Below are positions 47,517 through 56,012 of a DNA stretch of 64,000 bases, piece by piece. The DNA comes from Streptomyces alboflavus. GTDB lineage: Bacteria > Actinomycetota > Actinomycetes > Streptomycetales > Streptomycetaceae. The first letter of the stretch is position 1; the number at the start of each line of letters is the position of its first letter. The notes under the pieces are model-generated. The model was not told the DNA's origin. It was given only the letters and a program-made list of their open reading frames with translations, and ran no database searches. The stretch spans positions 45,962 to 109,961 of the forward strand of contig NZ_JNXT01000024.1 in assembly GCF_000716675.1 (NCBI RefSeq), given 5' to 3'. Position numbers and translations under genes: made by a program.

Positions 47517-47931
47517 ACTTGGCGTAGACGCTCTCGACCCAGGCGGAGAGCTGTTCGTCCGTCAGGTGCTGGGCGAGGTCGGCCTCGCTGATCATGCCGA
47601 CGAGGCGCTTGTTCTCGATCACGGGCAGCCTGCGGATCTGGTGGCCCTGCATCTCGTGCAGCACCGCCTCGACGTCGGCGTCCGACGCGATCCAGCGGGG
47701 TGTGCCCTTGGCCATGTCGCCCGCGGTGACCTTGGCCGGGTCGTGCCCCATCGCGACGCAGCCGACGACGATGTCCCGGTCGGTGAGGATGCCGCACAGG
47801 CGGTCGTTCTGGTCGCTGATGGGCAGGGCGCCCACGTCGAGTTGGCGCATGAGCTGGGCCGCGCGGTCCAGGGTCTCGTGCGCGGGGATCCACTGGGCAC
47901 CCCGGTGCATGATGTCTCCGGCGGTGGTCAT
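47512..47931 (-). CDS. tandem CBS-domain protein
   Basis: A 139-residue protein of two CBS motifs (about 5-62 and 70-128): IMHRGAQWIPAHETLDRAAQLM, GALPISDQNDRLCGILTDRDIV, then ADVEAVLHEMQGHQIRRLPVI and RLVGMISEADLAQHL. Stand-alone CBS pairs bind adenine nucleotides and act as energy or redox sensors; members of this small group are often linked to stress and hypoxia responses in actinobacteria. Ends convergent to corA, with the stop in a duplicated 16-mer. Confidence 0.92.
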   Translation of the reverse strand: MTTAGDIMHRGAQWIPAHETLDRAAQLMRQLDVGALPISDQNDRLCGILTDRDIVVGCVAMGHDPAKVTAGDMAKGTPRWIASDADVEAVLHEMQGHQIRRLPVIENKRLVGMISEADLAQHLTDEQLSAWVESVYAKS

Positions 47932-48090
47932 GGGTACCTCCCGGTGCCGGACGGCCGGCGCGGCGCGGGGGCGCCGCTAGTCCCGGCGTCCTCATTCTCG
48001 TCGCGGCACCCCCGGGCCGCACCCGCAGCCGCGACGGGGCTGATCGGCACTGGTCGGAGCGGGTCCGGTCCGGTCGGGTGGAGGCCCGGC

Positions 48091-48208
48091 GGGTCGAGGC
48101 CGAGCGTGCGGCCGGGACCAGGTGCGGGTCGAGGCCGAGCGTGCGGCCGGAACCGGGTGCGGGTCGCGGGTCGCGGGTCGCGGGTCGCGGGTCGCGGCCG
48201 AGCGTGCG
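48091..48208. repeat. 35-bp duplication and five perfect GGGTCGC heptamers
   Basis: Two 35-bp units (48091-48125, 48126-48160) precede five exact copies of GGGTCGC (48161-48195). GGCCGAGCGTGCG occurs a third time at 48196. The array starts 24 nt past the stop of the uridine kinase-like gene and fills much of the 300-bp gap to the CBS gene. Confidence 0.9.
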
Positions 48209-48232
48209 ATCGGGGCCGGGCGCGAGGCCGGA

Positions 48233-48865
48233 TCAGCCCGTCCAGGCCGGGTGGCGCGGGTCGTCGGCCCGGACGACGACATCGGCCGCCGCGGTGGGGT
48301 CGGCCTCCGCCTCGTACCGGTCGAAGGCGGGCAGGGTCCACTGGTCGTCCGGCGGGGTGCGTCGCCGCAGGGCGCCGGCGGAGAGGTGGACGTGCACGGC
48401 CAGGTCGAGGGGGAACCAGTGGCCGAGGAGCAGGGGGCCGTGCAGCAACAGCAGGGCTCCGGGAGGGAGTTGGACGTAGGGGGTGCGGGTGGCGCGGTCG
48501 GCGTGCGGGTCCCACAGGTCGGGCAGGACGCGGCCGGTGCCGCCGGGGTCCAGCGGTCCGAAGACCTCGCGCCAGAGGGCGCCGGTGTCGAACCAGCCGC
48601 TGTAGTACGCCTCGACGTCCTCGTGTCCGTACTCGAGGCGCAGCGAGGCGGGCCGCAGGAACCCGGCCGTGCCGACGACGAGCGAGGGCCGCCCGCGCAC
48701 GCGCAGCGCCTCGGCCACCGCGGCGGCGAGTTCGCCGGGGCGGGCGGCGGGGGCGCCGTCGAAGGCGACGCGCGGCCAGGCGCCGCCGTCCCGCGGCTCC
48801 AGGCCGAGCAGCCGGTCGGCGAGGGTGTCCGTGAGCCGTTCCCAGGTGATCGCTTCGAGTCGCAC
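48233..48865 (-). CDS. uridine kinase-like P-loop protein, degenerate P-loop
   Basis: A 210-residue protein resembling the short actinobacterial proteins annotated as uridine kinase: RVAFDGAPAARPGELAAA at the P-loop position (residues 33-50), GFLRPASLRLEYGHEDVEAYYSGWFD and LLLLHGPLLLGHWFPLDL. The P-loop lacks the Gly-Lys-Ser/Thr of active kinases, so catalysis is doubtful. The GTG at 48865 has no Shine-Dalgarno sequence. Divergent from the DUF2293 gene with only 43 bp between starts. A large repeat array follows it. Confidence 0.75.
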   Translation of the reverse strand: MRLEAITWERLTDTLADRLLGLEPRDGGAWPRVAFDGAPAARPGELAAAVAEALRVRGRPSLVVGTAGFLRPASLRLEYGHEDVEAYYSGWFDTGALWREVFGPLDPGGTGRVLPDLWDPHADRATRTPYVQLPPGALLLLHGPLLLGHWFPLDLAVHVHLSAGALRRRTPPDDQWTLPAFDRYEAEADPTAAADVVVRADDPRHPAWTG

Positions 48866-48908
48866 GGGCCCATGATGCGGGGTGCCGGTGGGCGGGCATG
48901 AACCGGGC

Positions 48909-49604
48909 ATGGCCGTTCCTCGCGTGCGCACCGGGCCCGTCGTCATCCAGCCGCTGAAGCGCAGGCGTTGTGTGGAGTGCCGGGGCGGACCGCTGTCGCT
49001 GCTGGTCGACGAGGGCGGGCAGCCACGTTGCCTGGACTGCGCGGACCTCGGGCACCTGGTGTATCTGCCGCGCGGGGACACGGCGTTGACGCGGCGGGCG
49101 CGGGAGGGCAGCGGGCTTGCCGCGGTGGTCGTGCGGTTCAACCGGCGCAAGAGCCGGTACGAGCGGCAGGGCGTCCTGGTCGAGGAGGCGGCGCTCGTCC
49201 GGGCCGAGGAGCGCTGCCTGGCCGACGCGGACGCGCGGGCGCGGCGGCGGGCCCGGGACGGCGCCCGGCGGGCCGGGGAGGACGTGCGGTTCGTCGGGGA
49301 GTTCGCGGCGGAGATCCGCCGGCTGTTCCCGGGCTGCCCGCGGGACCGGGCCCAGGCGATCGCCGCGCACGCGGGCGCCCGGGGCAGCGGCCGCGTGGGC
49401 CGCAGCGCCGCAGGACGCGCCCTGACGCCGAGGGCGGTGACGGCGGCGGTGATCGCCGCGGTACGGCACACGGACACGGAGTACGACGAGCTGCTGATGC
49501 GCGGGGTGCCGCGGGGCGAGGCGCGGCGTGCCATCGCGGGCGCGGTCGAGGAGCGGTTGCGCGGGTGGCGGGAGGACGGGCCCGGGCGGGGCACCGGGGC
49601 ATGA
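48909..49604 (+). CDS. DUF2293-domain protein
   Basis: A 231-residue protein of unknown function. The N-terminus has a zinc-ribbon-like pair CVECRGG and CLDCADLG (residues about 18-50). The middle is Arg-rich and charged. The C-terminal half holds the DUF2293 core, RDRAQAIAAHAGARGSGRVG to RHTDTEYDELLMRGVPRGEAR. The combination suggests nucleic acid binding. The ATG at 48909 is assigned without strong Shine-Dalgarno support. Its stop leads into a 20-22-bp repeat array. Confidence 0.82.
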   Translation: MAVPRVRTGPVVIQPLKRRRCVECRGGPLSLLVDEGGQPRCLDCADLGHLVYLPRGDTALTRRAREGSGLAAVVVRFNRRKSRYERQGVLVEEAALVRAEERCLADADARARRRARDGARRAGEDVRFVGEFAAEIRRLFPGCPRDRAQAIAAHAGARGSGRVGRSAAGRALTPRAVTAAVIAAVRHTDTEYDELLMRGVPRGEARRAIAGAVEERLRGWREDGPGRGTGA

Positions 49605-49703
49605 GGCGCCGGTCCTGGCCGGGGAGACCGAAACCCGGCCGGGGAGACCGAAACCCGGCCAGGGCGACCGCAGGCCCGGCCAAGGACACCGCAGGCCCGG
49701 GCC
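49601..49703 (+). repeat. 20-22-bp tandem repeats after the DUF2293 gene
   Basis: Two identical 20-bp units (49621-49640 and 49641-49660) are followed by diverged copies of 21 and 22 bp. A weaker copy at 49601-49620 includes the stop codon. The remaining gap to 49953 is Cys/His/Thr-poor, ACCCACACCC-rich non-coding sequence with no gene I can support. Confidence 0.87.
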
Positions 49704-49953
49704 GGACCGGGGCGCCACCCCGCCCAAGCGCCCGCACCCGACCCACACCCGCACCCACACCCACCCGACCGGCACCCGCACACGCACCCCGCCCAAGGCC
49801 CCCGGCCAGTGAGACGCGGGCTTATGGGTGTGCGGCGTCCGCGTATGGCGTCCGGCTCGTCGTGGTCATTGACTGGTCACAGACACACCGCGCCGTGCAG
49901 GATCGGGCGCGCCACGCCGGCCGACGGAGGCCGGACCCACCCAGGGAGTAGCC

Positions 49954-50433
49954 ATGATCGACGGACCGTACTTCGTGCTCACCGTTCTCGGTGCGGTGAC
50001 CTGTGCCCTCGTCGCCGGGGTGTTCATCGGCTTCTCCACCTTCGTGATGCGGGGACTCGCCGCGCTGCCGTCGGCCCAGGGCATCGCCGCGATGAACGCG
50101 ATCAACGTCACGGCGGTCAGGCCGCCGTTCATGGCCGTGTTCATGGGGGCGACCGGCGTCAGCGTGGTGCTGGCCGTGGTCACCTTCGTGGTCTGGCCGG
50201 ACGAGGGCGCGGTGGAGCTGCTGCTCGGCTGCGCGCTGTATCTCTTCGGCTGCTTCGGGGTGACGGTCGTGGCGAACGTGCCGCGCAACAACGAGCTGGC
50301 GAAGGTCGACGCGGCATCGGAGTCCGGCGCGGAGTACTGGCGTACGTACGTGGCCGAATGGACGATGTGGAACCACATCCGGACGGGTGCCGCCACCGCC
50401 GCGACGGTCTCCTTCATCCTCGGCCTGACCTGA
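49954..50433 (+). CDS. DUF1772 (anthrone oxygenase-like) membrane protein
   Basis: A 159-residue protein with four hydrophobic helices and the DUF1772 pattern: STFVMRGLAALPSAQGIAAMNAIN after helix 1, then the PRNNELAKV loop and a final WTMWNHIRTGAATAA segment. The family includes anthrone oxygenases, but single-domain bacterial members are uncharacterised. GGGAG lies 5 nt before the ATG at 49954. It stands alone in front of gltD. Its stop is in the first unit of a 20-bp repeat. Confidence 0.9.
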   Translation: MIDGPYFVLTVLGAVTCALVAGVFIGFSTFVMRGLAALPSAQGIAAMNAINVTAVRPPFMAVFMGATGVSVVLAVVTFVVWPDEGAVELLLGCALYLFGCFGVTVVANVPRNNELAKVDAASESGAEYWRTYVAEWTMWNHIRTGAATAATVSFILGLT

Positions 50434-50482
50434 GGGGCCTCGGCCCGGCCCGGGAGTCCTCCGCCTGACCTGGGAGTTCCCG
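50423..50482 (+). repeat. 20-bp repeats spanning the DUF1772 stop
   Basis: Units at 50423, 50443 and 50463. GCCTGACCTG in the first and third is exact. The TGA at 50431-50433 is inside unit 1. Confidence 0.75.
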
Positions 50483-50563
50483 GCCGGCCGGGCGCCGCTC
50501 CGCCGCCGCCGGAGCACATGCCGACCCCGTCTCCCCGGCATACCGTGGTGGCTGAAAGACGCG

Positions 50564-50577
50564 CCCTACGCGTAGGG
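50564..50577. promoter_or_regulatory. 14-bp palindrome covering the gltD ribosome binding site
   Basis: CCCTACGCGTAGGG is a perfect palindrome whose right half holds the AGGGAG Shine-Dalgarno sequence, 8 nt before the gltD ATG. It may be an operator or a small stem that occludes the ribosome binding site. Confidence 0.65.
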
Positions 50578-50585
50578 AGACGGCC

Positions 50586-52076
50586 ATGGCCGACCCCAAG
50601 GGGTTCCTGCGGCACCCGCGCCGCGAGTGGCCGCGGCGGCCGGTGGGCGAGCGGGTGAAGGACTGGGACGAGGCGTACGTCCCCGGGGCGCCGCTGCCCC
50701 TGATCGAGGAGCAGGCCGACCGGTGCATGGACTGCGGGGTCCCGTTCTGCCACCAGGCCTGCCCGCTGGGGAACCTGATCCCCGAGTGGAACGACCTGGT
50801 CTCGCGGGCCGACTGGCGCGCCGCCGCCGAGCGGCTGCACGCGACGAACAACTTCCCCGAGTTCACCGGCCGGTTGTGCCCGGCGCCGTGCGAGGCGGGC
50901 TGCGTCCTCGCCATCGACCAGCCCGCGGTGACCATCAAGAACGTGGAGGCGGCGATCGCCGACCGCGTCTGGGCGGACGGCCTGGCCCCGCCGGTGCCGC
51001 CGGAACGCCTGACCGGGAAGTCGGTGGGGATCGTCGGGTCGGGCCCCGCGGGCCTCGCGGCGGCGCAGCAGCTGACGCGGGCGGGGCACACGGTCGTGGT
51101 GTACGAGCGGGACGACCGGGCGGGCGGGCTGCTGCGCTACGGGATCCCCGCGTTCAAGATGGCGAAGCACCACCTGGAGCGGCGGCTCGCGCAGCTGCGG
51201 GCCGAGGGCACGAGGTTCCGTACGTCGACGGAGGTCGGCCGGGACATCGGCGCGGCGGCGCTGCGGAGCCGCCATGACGCGGTCGTGCTCGCCGTCGGGG
51301 CCACGGCGTGGCGGGAGCTTCCGGTGCCGGGCCGGGAGCTCGTGGGGGTCACCCAGGCCATGGAGTACCTGCCGCAGGCCAACCGCGTGTGCGAGGGCGA
51401 CCTCGACGTCTCCCCCCTGTCCGCCGTCGGCCGGCACGTGGTGATCGTGGGAGGCGGCGACACCGGGGCGGACTGCCTGGGCACGGCGGTCCGGGAAGGC
51501 GCCGCGTCCGTGACCCAGGTGGACATCCGCGCGCTCCCCCCGACGGAGCGGGACGAGACGGCCGACCCGTGGCCCACGTACCCCACCGTGCACCGGGTCT
51601 CCCCCGCCCACGAGGAGGCCGAGGCGTTGGGTTTCGGCCAGAATCCGGACGCCGACGCGCGGCTCTTCGCGGCCTCGACGCTGCGGTTCTCCGGGGACGC
51701 CGCGGGGCGGGTGCAGGCCGTTCACCTGGGCACCGTCGATACGCGGCGGCGTCCGGTGCCGGGCGCCGAGCGGGTCCTCAGGGCCGACCTGGTGCTGCTC
51801 GCGCTGGGGTTCCGGGGGCCACAGGTGACCGTCGGGACCGCGGTCTCGGAACTGGGAGTGACGGTGGCGCCGGACGGCACGGTCGCCAGGGACGGCGGCT
51901 ACGCGACGAACGTTCCCGGGGTGTACGTCGCCGGGGACGCCGGGCGCGGCCAGTCCCTGGTGGTGTGGGCGATCGCGGAGGGCCGCGCGGCCGCGGCGGC
52001 CGTGGACCGCCACCTCATGGGCTCGACGTCACTGCCGTCACCGGTCACCGCGCACGACGGCCCCCTCAGACCGTGA
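50586..52076 (+). CDS. gltD: glutamate synthase small subunit (GltD-type), orphan
   Basis: A 496-residue NADPH-dependent flavoprotein that passes electrons for glutamate synthase. N-terminal Cys clusters [18 protein letters not shown] (near 45-60) and CPAPCEAGC (near 100) bind the [4Fe-4S] centres. [13 protein letters not shown] is the FAD site and [12 protein letters not shown] the NADPH site. The final [17 protein letters not shown] loop closes the FAD domain. There is no gltB in the window, so it is a stand-alone copy that may serve a distant large subunit or another acceptor. A 14-bp palindrome covers its Shine-Dalgarno sequence. Confidence 0.9.
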   Translation: MADPKGFLRHPRREWPRRPVGERVKDWDEAYVPGAPLPLIEEQADRCMDCGVPFCHQACPLGNLIPEWNDLVSRADWRAAAERLHATNNFPEFTGRLCPAPCEAGCVLAIDQPAVTIKNVEAAIADRVWADGLAPPVPPERLTGKSVGIVGSGPAGLAAAQQLTRAGHTVVVYERDDRAGGLLRYGIPAFKMAKHHLERRLAQLRAEGTRFRTSTEVGRDIGAAALRSRHDAVVLAVGATAWRELPVPGRELVGVTQAMEYLPQANRVCEGDLDVSPLSAVGRHVVIVGGGDTGADCLGTAVREGAASVTQVDIRALPPTERDETADPWPTYPTVHRVSPAHEEAEALGFGQNPDADARLFAASTLRFSGDAAGRVQAVHLGTVDTRRRPVPGAERVLRADLVLLALGFRGPQVTVGTAVSELGVTVAPDGTVARDGGYATNVPGVYVAGDAGRGQSLVVWAIAEGRAAAAAVDRHLMGSTSLPSPVTAHDGPLRP

Positions 52077-52141
52077 CCGGGTACCGCGGAACAGGCCGCC
52101 GACCGCCCCCTCAGGCACAAGAGCCCGCCCCACAGCCCGCG

Positions 52142-52220
52142 GCGAGCGACCCCCACCCCTTACCGGGCGCGAGCGACCCCCACCCCTTACGGGCGCGAGC
52201 GACCCTCACCCCTTACGGGC
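52142..52220 (-). repeat. 26/27-bp repeats spanning the methyltransferase stop
   Basis: GCGAGCGACC-type units at 52142, 52169 and 52195 (periods 27 and 26). The stop codon of the methyltransferase (52206-52208) is in the third unit; the equivalent bases in the other two read TGG instead of TGA. Confidence 0.9.
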
Positions 52221-53027
52221 AACCCCGCCGTAGATGGGCAGCGGCCCGTCCCCGACGGGCTCCGCCCGCTCGCCCAGTTCCGGGTGCCACGCGTCGGCCA
52301 CCGTCACACCGGGCTCCACCAGGTCGAGGCCGTCGAAGAAGCGGACGACGTCGGGGCGGTCGCGCAGGGCGAGGGTGAGGGCGCGGGACTTGTACAGGTC
52401 ACCGGCCGTCCTGGCCCGGTCGGGGGTGAACTCGCCCGTGCCGTGGGACAGCATCAGGAAGCTCCCCGACGGCAGCGCGGACACCAGCTCGTCCACCACT
52501 TCGTACGCGCCGTCCTCGTCGGGGACGAAGTGCAGCAGCGCGATCAGCGACAGGGCGACGGGGCGCGTGAAGTCGAGGGTCTTGCGGGCCTCGGCGAGGA
52601 TGGCGGCGGGTTCGCGGGCGTCACCCTGGATGTACTCCGTGGCGCCCTGGGGCGTGGACCGCAGGAGCGCCTCGGCGTGGGCGAGGACGATCGGGTCGTT
52701 GTCGCAGTAGACGACGCGGGTGTCGGGCGCGATGCCCTGGGCGATCTGGTGCAGGTTGGGCTCGGTCGGGATGCCGGTGCCGATGTCGAGGAACTGCCGG
52801 ATCCCGGCGGTGGCGAGCCAGCGCGTGGCGCGCTGCATGAAGGCGCGGTTGGCGCGTGCGACGGCGGGGATGCGCGGGTCCATGGCGACGAGCTGGCGGC
52901 TCATCTCCTCGTCGACGGGGTAGTTGTCCTTGCCGCCGAGCCACCAGTCGTACATCCGCGCGGGATGCGGCTTGCTCGTGTCGATGTACGACGAGCCGCC
53001 CTCGGAGGCCTGCCCCGTCCCGGTCAT
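52206..53027 (-). CDS. SAM-dependent methyltransferase (DUF574/Methyltransf_19)
   Basis: A 273-residue protein of the actinobacterial DUF574 group: N-terminal KPHPARMYDWWLGGKDNYPVDE, motif I FLDIGTGIPTEPNLHQ near 80-95, VVYCDNDPIVLAHAEALL and the late YGGVARK. These are methyltransferase-like proteins that often sit beside DUF397/XRE regulators, as here. The target is unknown. The ATG at 53027 has AAGGGAG 6 nt upstream. Its stop is in a 26-bp repeat. Confidence 0.9.
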   Translation of the reverse strand: MTGTGQASEGGSSYIDTSKPHPARMYDWWLGGKDNYPVDEEMSRQLVAMDPRIPAVARANRAFMQRATRWLATAGIRQFLDIGTGIPTEPNLHQIAQGIAPDTRVVYCDNDPIVLAHAEALLRSTPQGATEYIQGDAREPAAILAEARKTLDFTRPVALSLIALLHFVPDEDGAYEVVDELVSALPSGSFLMLSHGTGEFTPDRARTAGDLYKSRALTLALRDRPDVVRFFDGLDLVEPGVTVADAWHPELGERAEPVGDGPLPIYGGVARKG

Positions 53028-53168
53028 CTGTGGCTCCCTTGCCCCTTCACCGAGGTCCGCGCGCACCGTGGTCGAGGTGTGCGCGCACGACGTACGAGTT
53101 CACCGGCGGATGCGGCACCCGCCGCCCGGCCGGTGGCGTAACCGCGCACCCGCCGGTGACGTACCCGG

Positions 53169-53480
53169 TCACGACAGCAGAAAGTCCGCCTCCCCCGCCT
53201 TCGCGCCCTGTATGAACGCCCGGATCTCACCGTCCGTGTAGATGAGGGCGGGGCCGTCCGGGTCGGAGGACTGGCGGACGGCGACGCGGCCGTCGTCCAG
53301 CTTCATGGCTTCGAGACAGTTGCCGCCGTTGCCGCCGCTCCACGGCTTGTGCCAGCCCTCGGCGCCGAGTTCGCGCGCGGGCATGCCGTTGTAGATCCGG
53401 GACCCTGGGGGCCGGGAGTCGGCGCGGGTGTCGGGCCGGGACGCAGGGCCCGTGCCCGCACGGTGTCGATCTCGGTCCAT
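53169..53480 (-). CDS. DUF397-domain protein
   Basis: A 103-residue protein whose C-terminal 65 residues are DUF397: WHKPWSGGNGGNCLEA, VAVRQSSDPDGPALIYTDGEIRAFIQGAK and GEADFLL. Such proteins partner the neighbouring XRE regulator in Streptomyces (the bldB/whiJ/abaA-type families), often as a toxin-antitoxin-like or antagonist pair. The ATG follows the XRE gene stop with no gap, and AAGGAG lies 6 nt upstream within that gene, so the two are co-translated. The first 30 residues are Arg/Pro-rich and could be absent if a later start is used. Confidence 0.9.
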   Translation of the reverse strand: MDRDRHRAGTGPASRPDTRADSRPPGSRIYNGMPARELGAEGWHKPWSGGNGGNCLEAMKLDDGRVAVRQSSDPDGPALIYTDGEIRAFIQGAKAGEADFLLS

Positions 53481-54341
53481 TCACAGCTCCTTGCGGACAT
53501 CCCGGAGGATCTCCTTCGTGCGTTGTGCGGTAGCGGCCTGGGCCGCCATGCGGTCCATGACCTCAAGATGCGTCGCCACCTCGGTGCGGGCGTCCAGATA
53601 GACGGCACCGGTCAGGTACTCGCTGTAGACCATGTCCGGCAGCTCCGCCATCGCGAAGCGGAAGAGCACGAACGGCCCGAAGGTGCCCGGGTGCGGCCCG
53701 GAGGAGAACGGCGCGACCTGGAGCGTCACGTGCGGCATCTCCACGGCTTCGAGCAGTCGGTCGATCTGTGCCCGCATCACGTCGGGGCCGCCGACGGGCC
53801 TGCGCAGGGCGGTTTCGTCCATCACGGCCCACAGGCGCGGCGCGTCCTCGCGGGTGAGCAGCGCCTGGCGCTCCATGCGCAGCGCCACGTACCGCTCGAT
53901 GTCCTCGGGACGGGTCTGGCCGATGGCCCCGGAGCGCAGCACGCCACGCGCGTAGCTCTCGGTCTGGAGCAGTCCGGGCACGAAGTGCGGTTCGTAGGAC
54001 CTGATGAGGCTCGCGGCGCCCTCCAGGCTGACGTACATGCTGAACCAGCCGGGCAGGATGTCGTGGAAGCGCTGCCACCAGCCGGGCTTGTTCGCCTCCT
54101 CGGCGAGCAGCACAAAGGCGTCGGCCTCTTCGTCCGTGACGCCGTACGCCTTCAGGAGCAGCTGGAGATACGGGATCTTCAGCGCGACCTCGGCCGTCTC
54201 CATGCGGCGGACCGTGGCGGGGGCCACGCGGAGTACCCGCGCGGCTTCGTCGCGTTTCAGACCGGCTCGTTCGCGCAGGTCCTGCAGGCGACGACCGAGA
54301 ACGACCTGTCCGACGGTCGGCGCCGACCGCGGTTCGCTCAC
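53481..54341 (-). CDS. XRE-family regulator with DUF5753-type domain
   Basis: A 286-residue regulator. The N-terminal helix-turn-helix is about residues 14-72 (LGRRLQDLRERAGLKRDEAAR, VAPATVRRMETAEVALKIPY). The C-terminal DUF5753 region (about 85-280) has ASLIRSYEPHFVPGLLQTESYARGVL and the PFSSGPHPGTFGPFVLFRF strand. It is of the WhiJ-like type that acts with a DUF397 protein and a linked ATPase-like gene. First gene of the pair with DUF397. Divergent from an HATPase gene, and the 216-bp gap carries their promoters. Confidence 0.92.
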   Translation of the reverse strand: MSEPRSAPTVGQVVLGRRLQDLRERAGLKRDEAARVLRVAPATVRRMETAEVALKIPYLQLLLKAYGVTDEEADAFVLLAEEANKPGWWQRFHDILPGWFSMYVSLEGAASLIRSYEPHFVPGLLQTESYARGVLRSGAIGQTRPEDIERYVALRMERQALLTREDAPRLWAVMDETALRRPVGGPDVMRAQIDRLLEAVEMPHVTLQVAPFSSGPHPGTFGPFVLFRFAMAELPDMVYSEYLTGAVYLDARTEVATHLEVMDRMAAQAATAQRTKEILRDVRKEL

Positions 54342-54520
54342 GTCCTACCTCCACCCACTTCGCGTCGCTCTCTGCATCGCCGTTGTACGACTCGCGTTAC
54401 CGTGCGTCACCGCACTTCACCACGTGTCGCGCACGTCACGCCGCTCGGTGAGGCGTTGCGAGAAGTGTGCCATGGGACGTCTCAAAGGAACACGTCACTG
54501 TGCACTTTTCAGAGTGGGTC

Positions 54521-54550
54521 TTGCCAAGGTGTTCGCGGCGGGGCGATAGT
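54521..54550 (+). promoter_or_regulatory. possible promoter of the HATPase gene, leaderless
   Basis: TTGCCA (54521-54526), 18 nt, GATAGT (54545-54550), then 7 nt to the GTG at 54558. The spacing fits a principal-sigma promoter with transcription starting at the start codon. Confidence 0.45.
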
Positions 54551-54557
54551 GGAGAGC

Positions 54558-55136
54558 GTGACTCCGCCCGCATCGTTAGGAACTGAAGCCACCCGAGCTC
54601 GACTTGGCGTTTGTGCCGAGGGTCGGGCGGAGGCCGGCGAGCCTTGCGTCACCTTCACTCTTGCCGCGATGCCGAGTTCTGTGGCGCGGGCAAGGCGGCT
54701 GACGCGCGAACGGCTGTGTTCCCTCGCGGTCGGCGACGACGCCTGCGACCTGGCGGCGCTCGTCGTATCGGAGCTGGTCACCAATGCGATCGTGCACACC
54801 GCGAGCAACACCGTCGTCTGCGAGATCTGCACGGGAGCCGACACCGTGCGGATAGCCATACGCGACGAGGGTCGGAACGCGGGCGTGCCACGGCCGACAG
54901 GGCTGCGGGGACCTGACGAGGAGCATGGGAGGGGACTGCTTCTCGTGAGCGCCGTGAGCAACGCATGGGGTGTCCAGGACTCCGGATCCGGCCTTTCGGT
55001 GTGGGCGGAGCTGCCCAGATCACCCGATCCGGCGGCGTGCTTCGGCACGCGGGAGACCGGTGTCCACGGTTTCGATACGGAGGCCCTCGGCTACACGGAC
55101 GTCGAGGGCATCGAGGCCTTGACCGACGGCCTGTGA
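54558..55136 (+). CDS. ATP-binding protein, anti-sigma/serine kinase (HATPase) fold
   Basis: A 192-residue single-domain GHKL ATPase like the Streptomyces SpoIIAB/RsbW-type kinases. The N-box is in VVSELVTNAIVHTAS, the G1 box is RDEGRNAG, and HGRGLLLVSAVSNAWG is the G2 box. The C-terminal 45 residues are an extension. No Shine-Dalgarno sequence is obvious; GTG at 54558 is 7 nt after a GATAGT box, while the GTG three codons earlier is an alternative. Divergent from the XRE/DUF397 pair, the typical trio of regulator, DUF397 and HATPase in Streptomyces. The cognate anti-anti-sigma or sigma partner is not in the window. Confidence 0.87.
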   Translation: MTPPASLGTEATRARLGVCAEGRAEAGEPCVTFTLAAMPSSVARARRLTRERLCSLAVGDDACDLAALVVSELVTNAIVHTASNTVVCEICTGADTVRIAIRDEGRNAGVPRPTGLRGPDEEHGRGLLLVSAVSNAWGVQDSGSGLSVWAELPRSPDPAACFGTRETGVHGFDTEALGYTDVEGIEALTDGL

Positions 55137-55184
55137 GCCGAATGACGGGGATGCGAGTGCGACAGTGATGCGGTCGGGGGACAT

Positions 55185-55640
55185 GTGAGCACGAGGACAG
55201 CGCGACTGCTCGACCTTGGCACCTTGGTACGGCTCTCGCGAGAGCGGGAGCGGGCGGTCGGACGGCGAGTCGTGAGTGTGCAGCCAGTGGCACGACTCGC
55301 CGTCCCCGCCGGAATGCGGCAACCCCTCGGCTGCGACGCGGTCGCCATGCCGGCGGAGTTCGGTCCGCGCCTCCTGGAGCGACTGCCCCGGGTGGGATGT
55401 GTGTACGAGGACGGGCCGCGCTGGTGGTGGATCGTGCCGGCGGACTCGGACGTGGCCCTGCAGTGGCCGCCGTCGGCGTTCTACTCGCCGGGCGCCGTGG
55501 TTCCCGACGCGACCCGGGAGCCGGTGCTCGTGCACCGGCCCGAGGGCTCCGTCCCCTATACCCCGCCGATCCCCCTCTATCTGGGCCTGTGCCGCCTCTC
55601 GGGGGCCGTTCCGGGGTGGGCAGGGGCCGTCCGGGCCTGA
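55185..55640 (+). CDS. conserved hypothetical protein, Trp/Pro-rich centre
   Basis: A 151-residue protein without recognisable domains. Its central GPRWWWIVPADSDVALQWPP and C-terminal PIPLYLGLCRLSG look conserved-type. No signal peptide or membrane helix. The GTG at 55185 has GGGGGA just upstream (short spacing). It follows the HATPase gene by 48 bp on the same strand and is probably part of the same regulatory locus. Function unknown. Confidence 0.75.
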   Translation: MSTRTARLLDLGTLVRLSRERERAVGRRVVSVQPVARLAVPAGMRQPLGCDAVAMPAEFGPRLLERLPRVGCVYEDGPRWWWIVPADSDVALQWPPSAFYSPGAVVPDATREPVLVHRPEGSVPYTPPIPLYLGLCRLSGAVPGWAGAVRA

Positions 55641-55653
55641 GGCCCGGACGCTG

Positions 55654-55842
55654 TCAGGCCGCCGGGCGCCCGCTCGCCTCCTGACCCCGCACGATCACCA
55701 GGAACGCGTCGCTCGACAGGTCCATCACGACCTCCGCGCGCTGCCCCTCACGACGCCGGTCCCGCGCGAACTCCTCCGCGGGCCACGACCCGCGCGGTCC
55801 GCCCGCCGGAAAGCTCTCAAGCACCACTCGTCCGTTCATCAT
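55654..55842 (-). CDS. small hypothetical protein, 62 residues
   Basis: A 62-residue protein. The ATG at 55842 has GGGGGA about 8 nt upstream; the next codon is also ATG. The text NGRVVLESFPAGGPRGSW and EVVMDLSSDAFLVIVRGQEA reads like a real small globular protein (beta-strand pattern) rather than random frame. Convergent with the previous hypothetical, 13 bp apart. No family recognised. Confidence 0.6.
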   Translation of the reverse strand: MMNGRVVLESFPAGGPRGSWPAEEFARDRRREGQRAEVVMDLSSDAFLVIVRGQEASGRPAA

Positions 55843-56012
55843 GTTCACGTTCCCCCGTGTACGACTCGGCGCTCTGTTCGCTGCGCCTGTCTGTGCTTCT
55901 CTGCGGTTGGTGAAAACCAAGACCTTGCACTGAGGAGAACGCGCGCCGCACCCCGAACGGCTCACAACGTGACCGAAACGACACGGAGTTGGGTCCCTAC
56001 GGCAGCACGGTG

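Noticed and set aside
49705..49953. Coding potential in the ACCCACACCC-rich region before DUF1772
   Set aside because: Low-complexity Thr/His/Pro translation with no Shine-Dalgarno sequence or family similarity.
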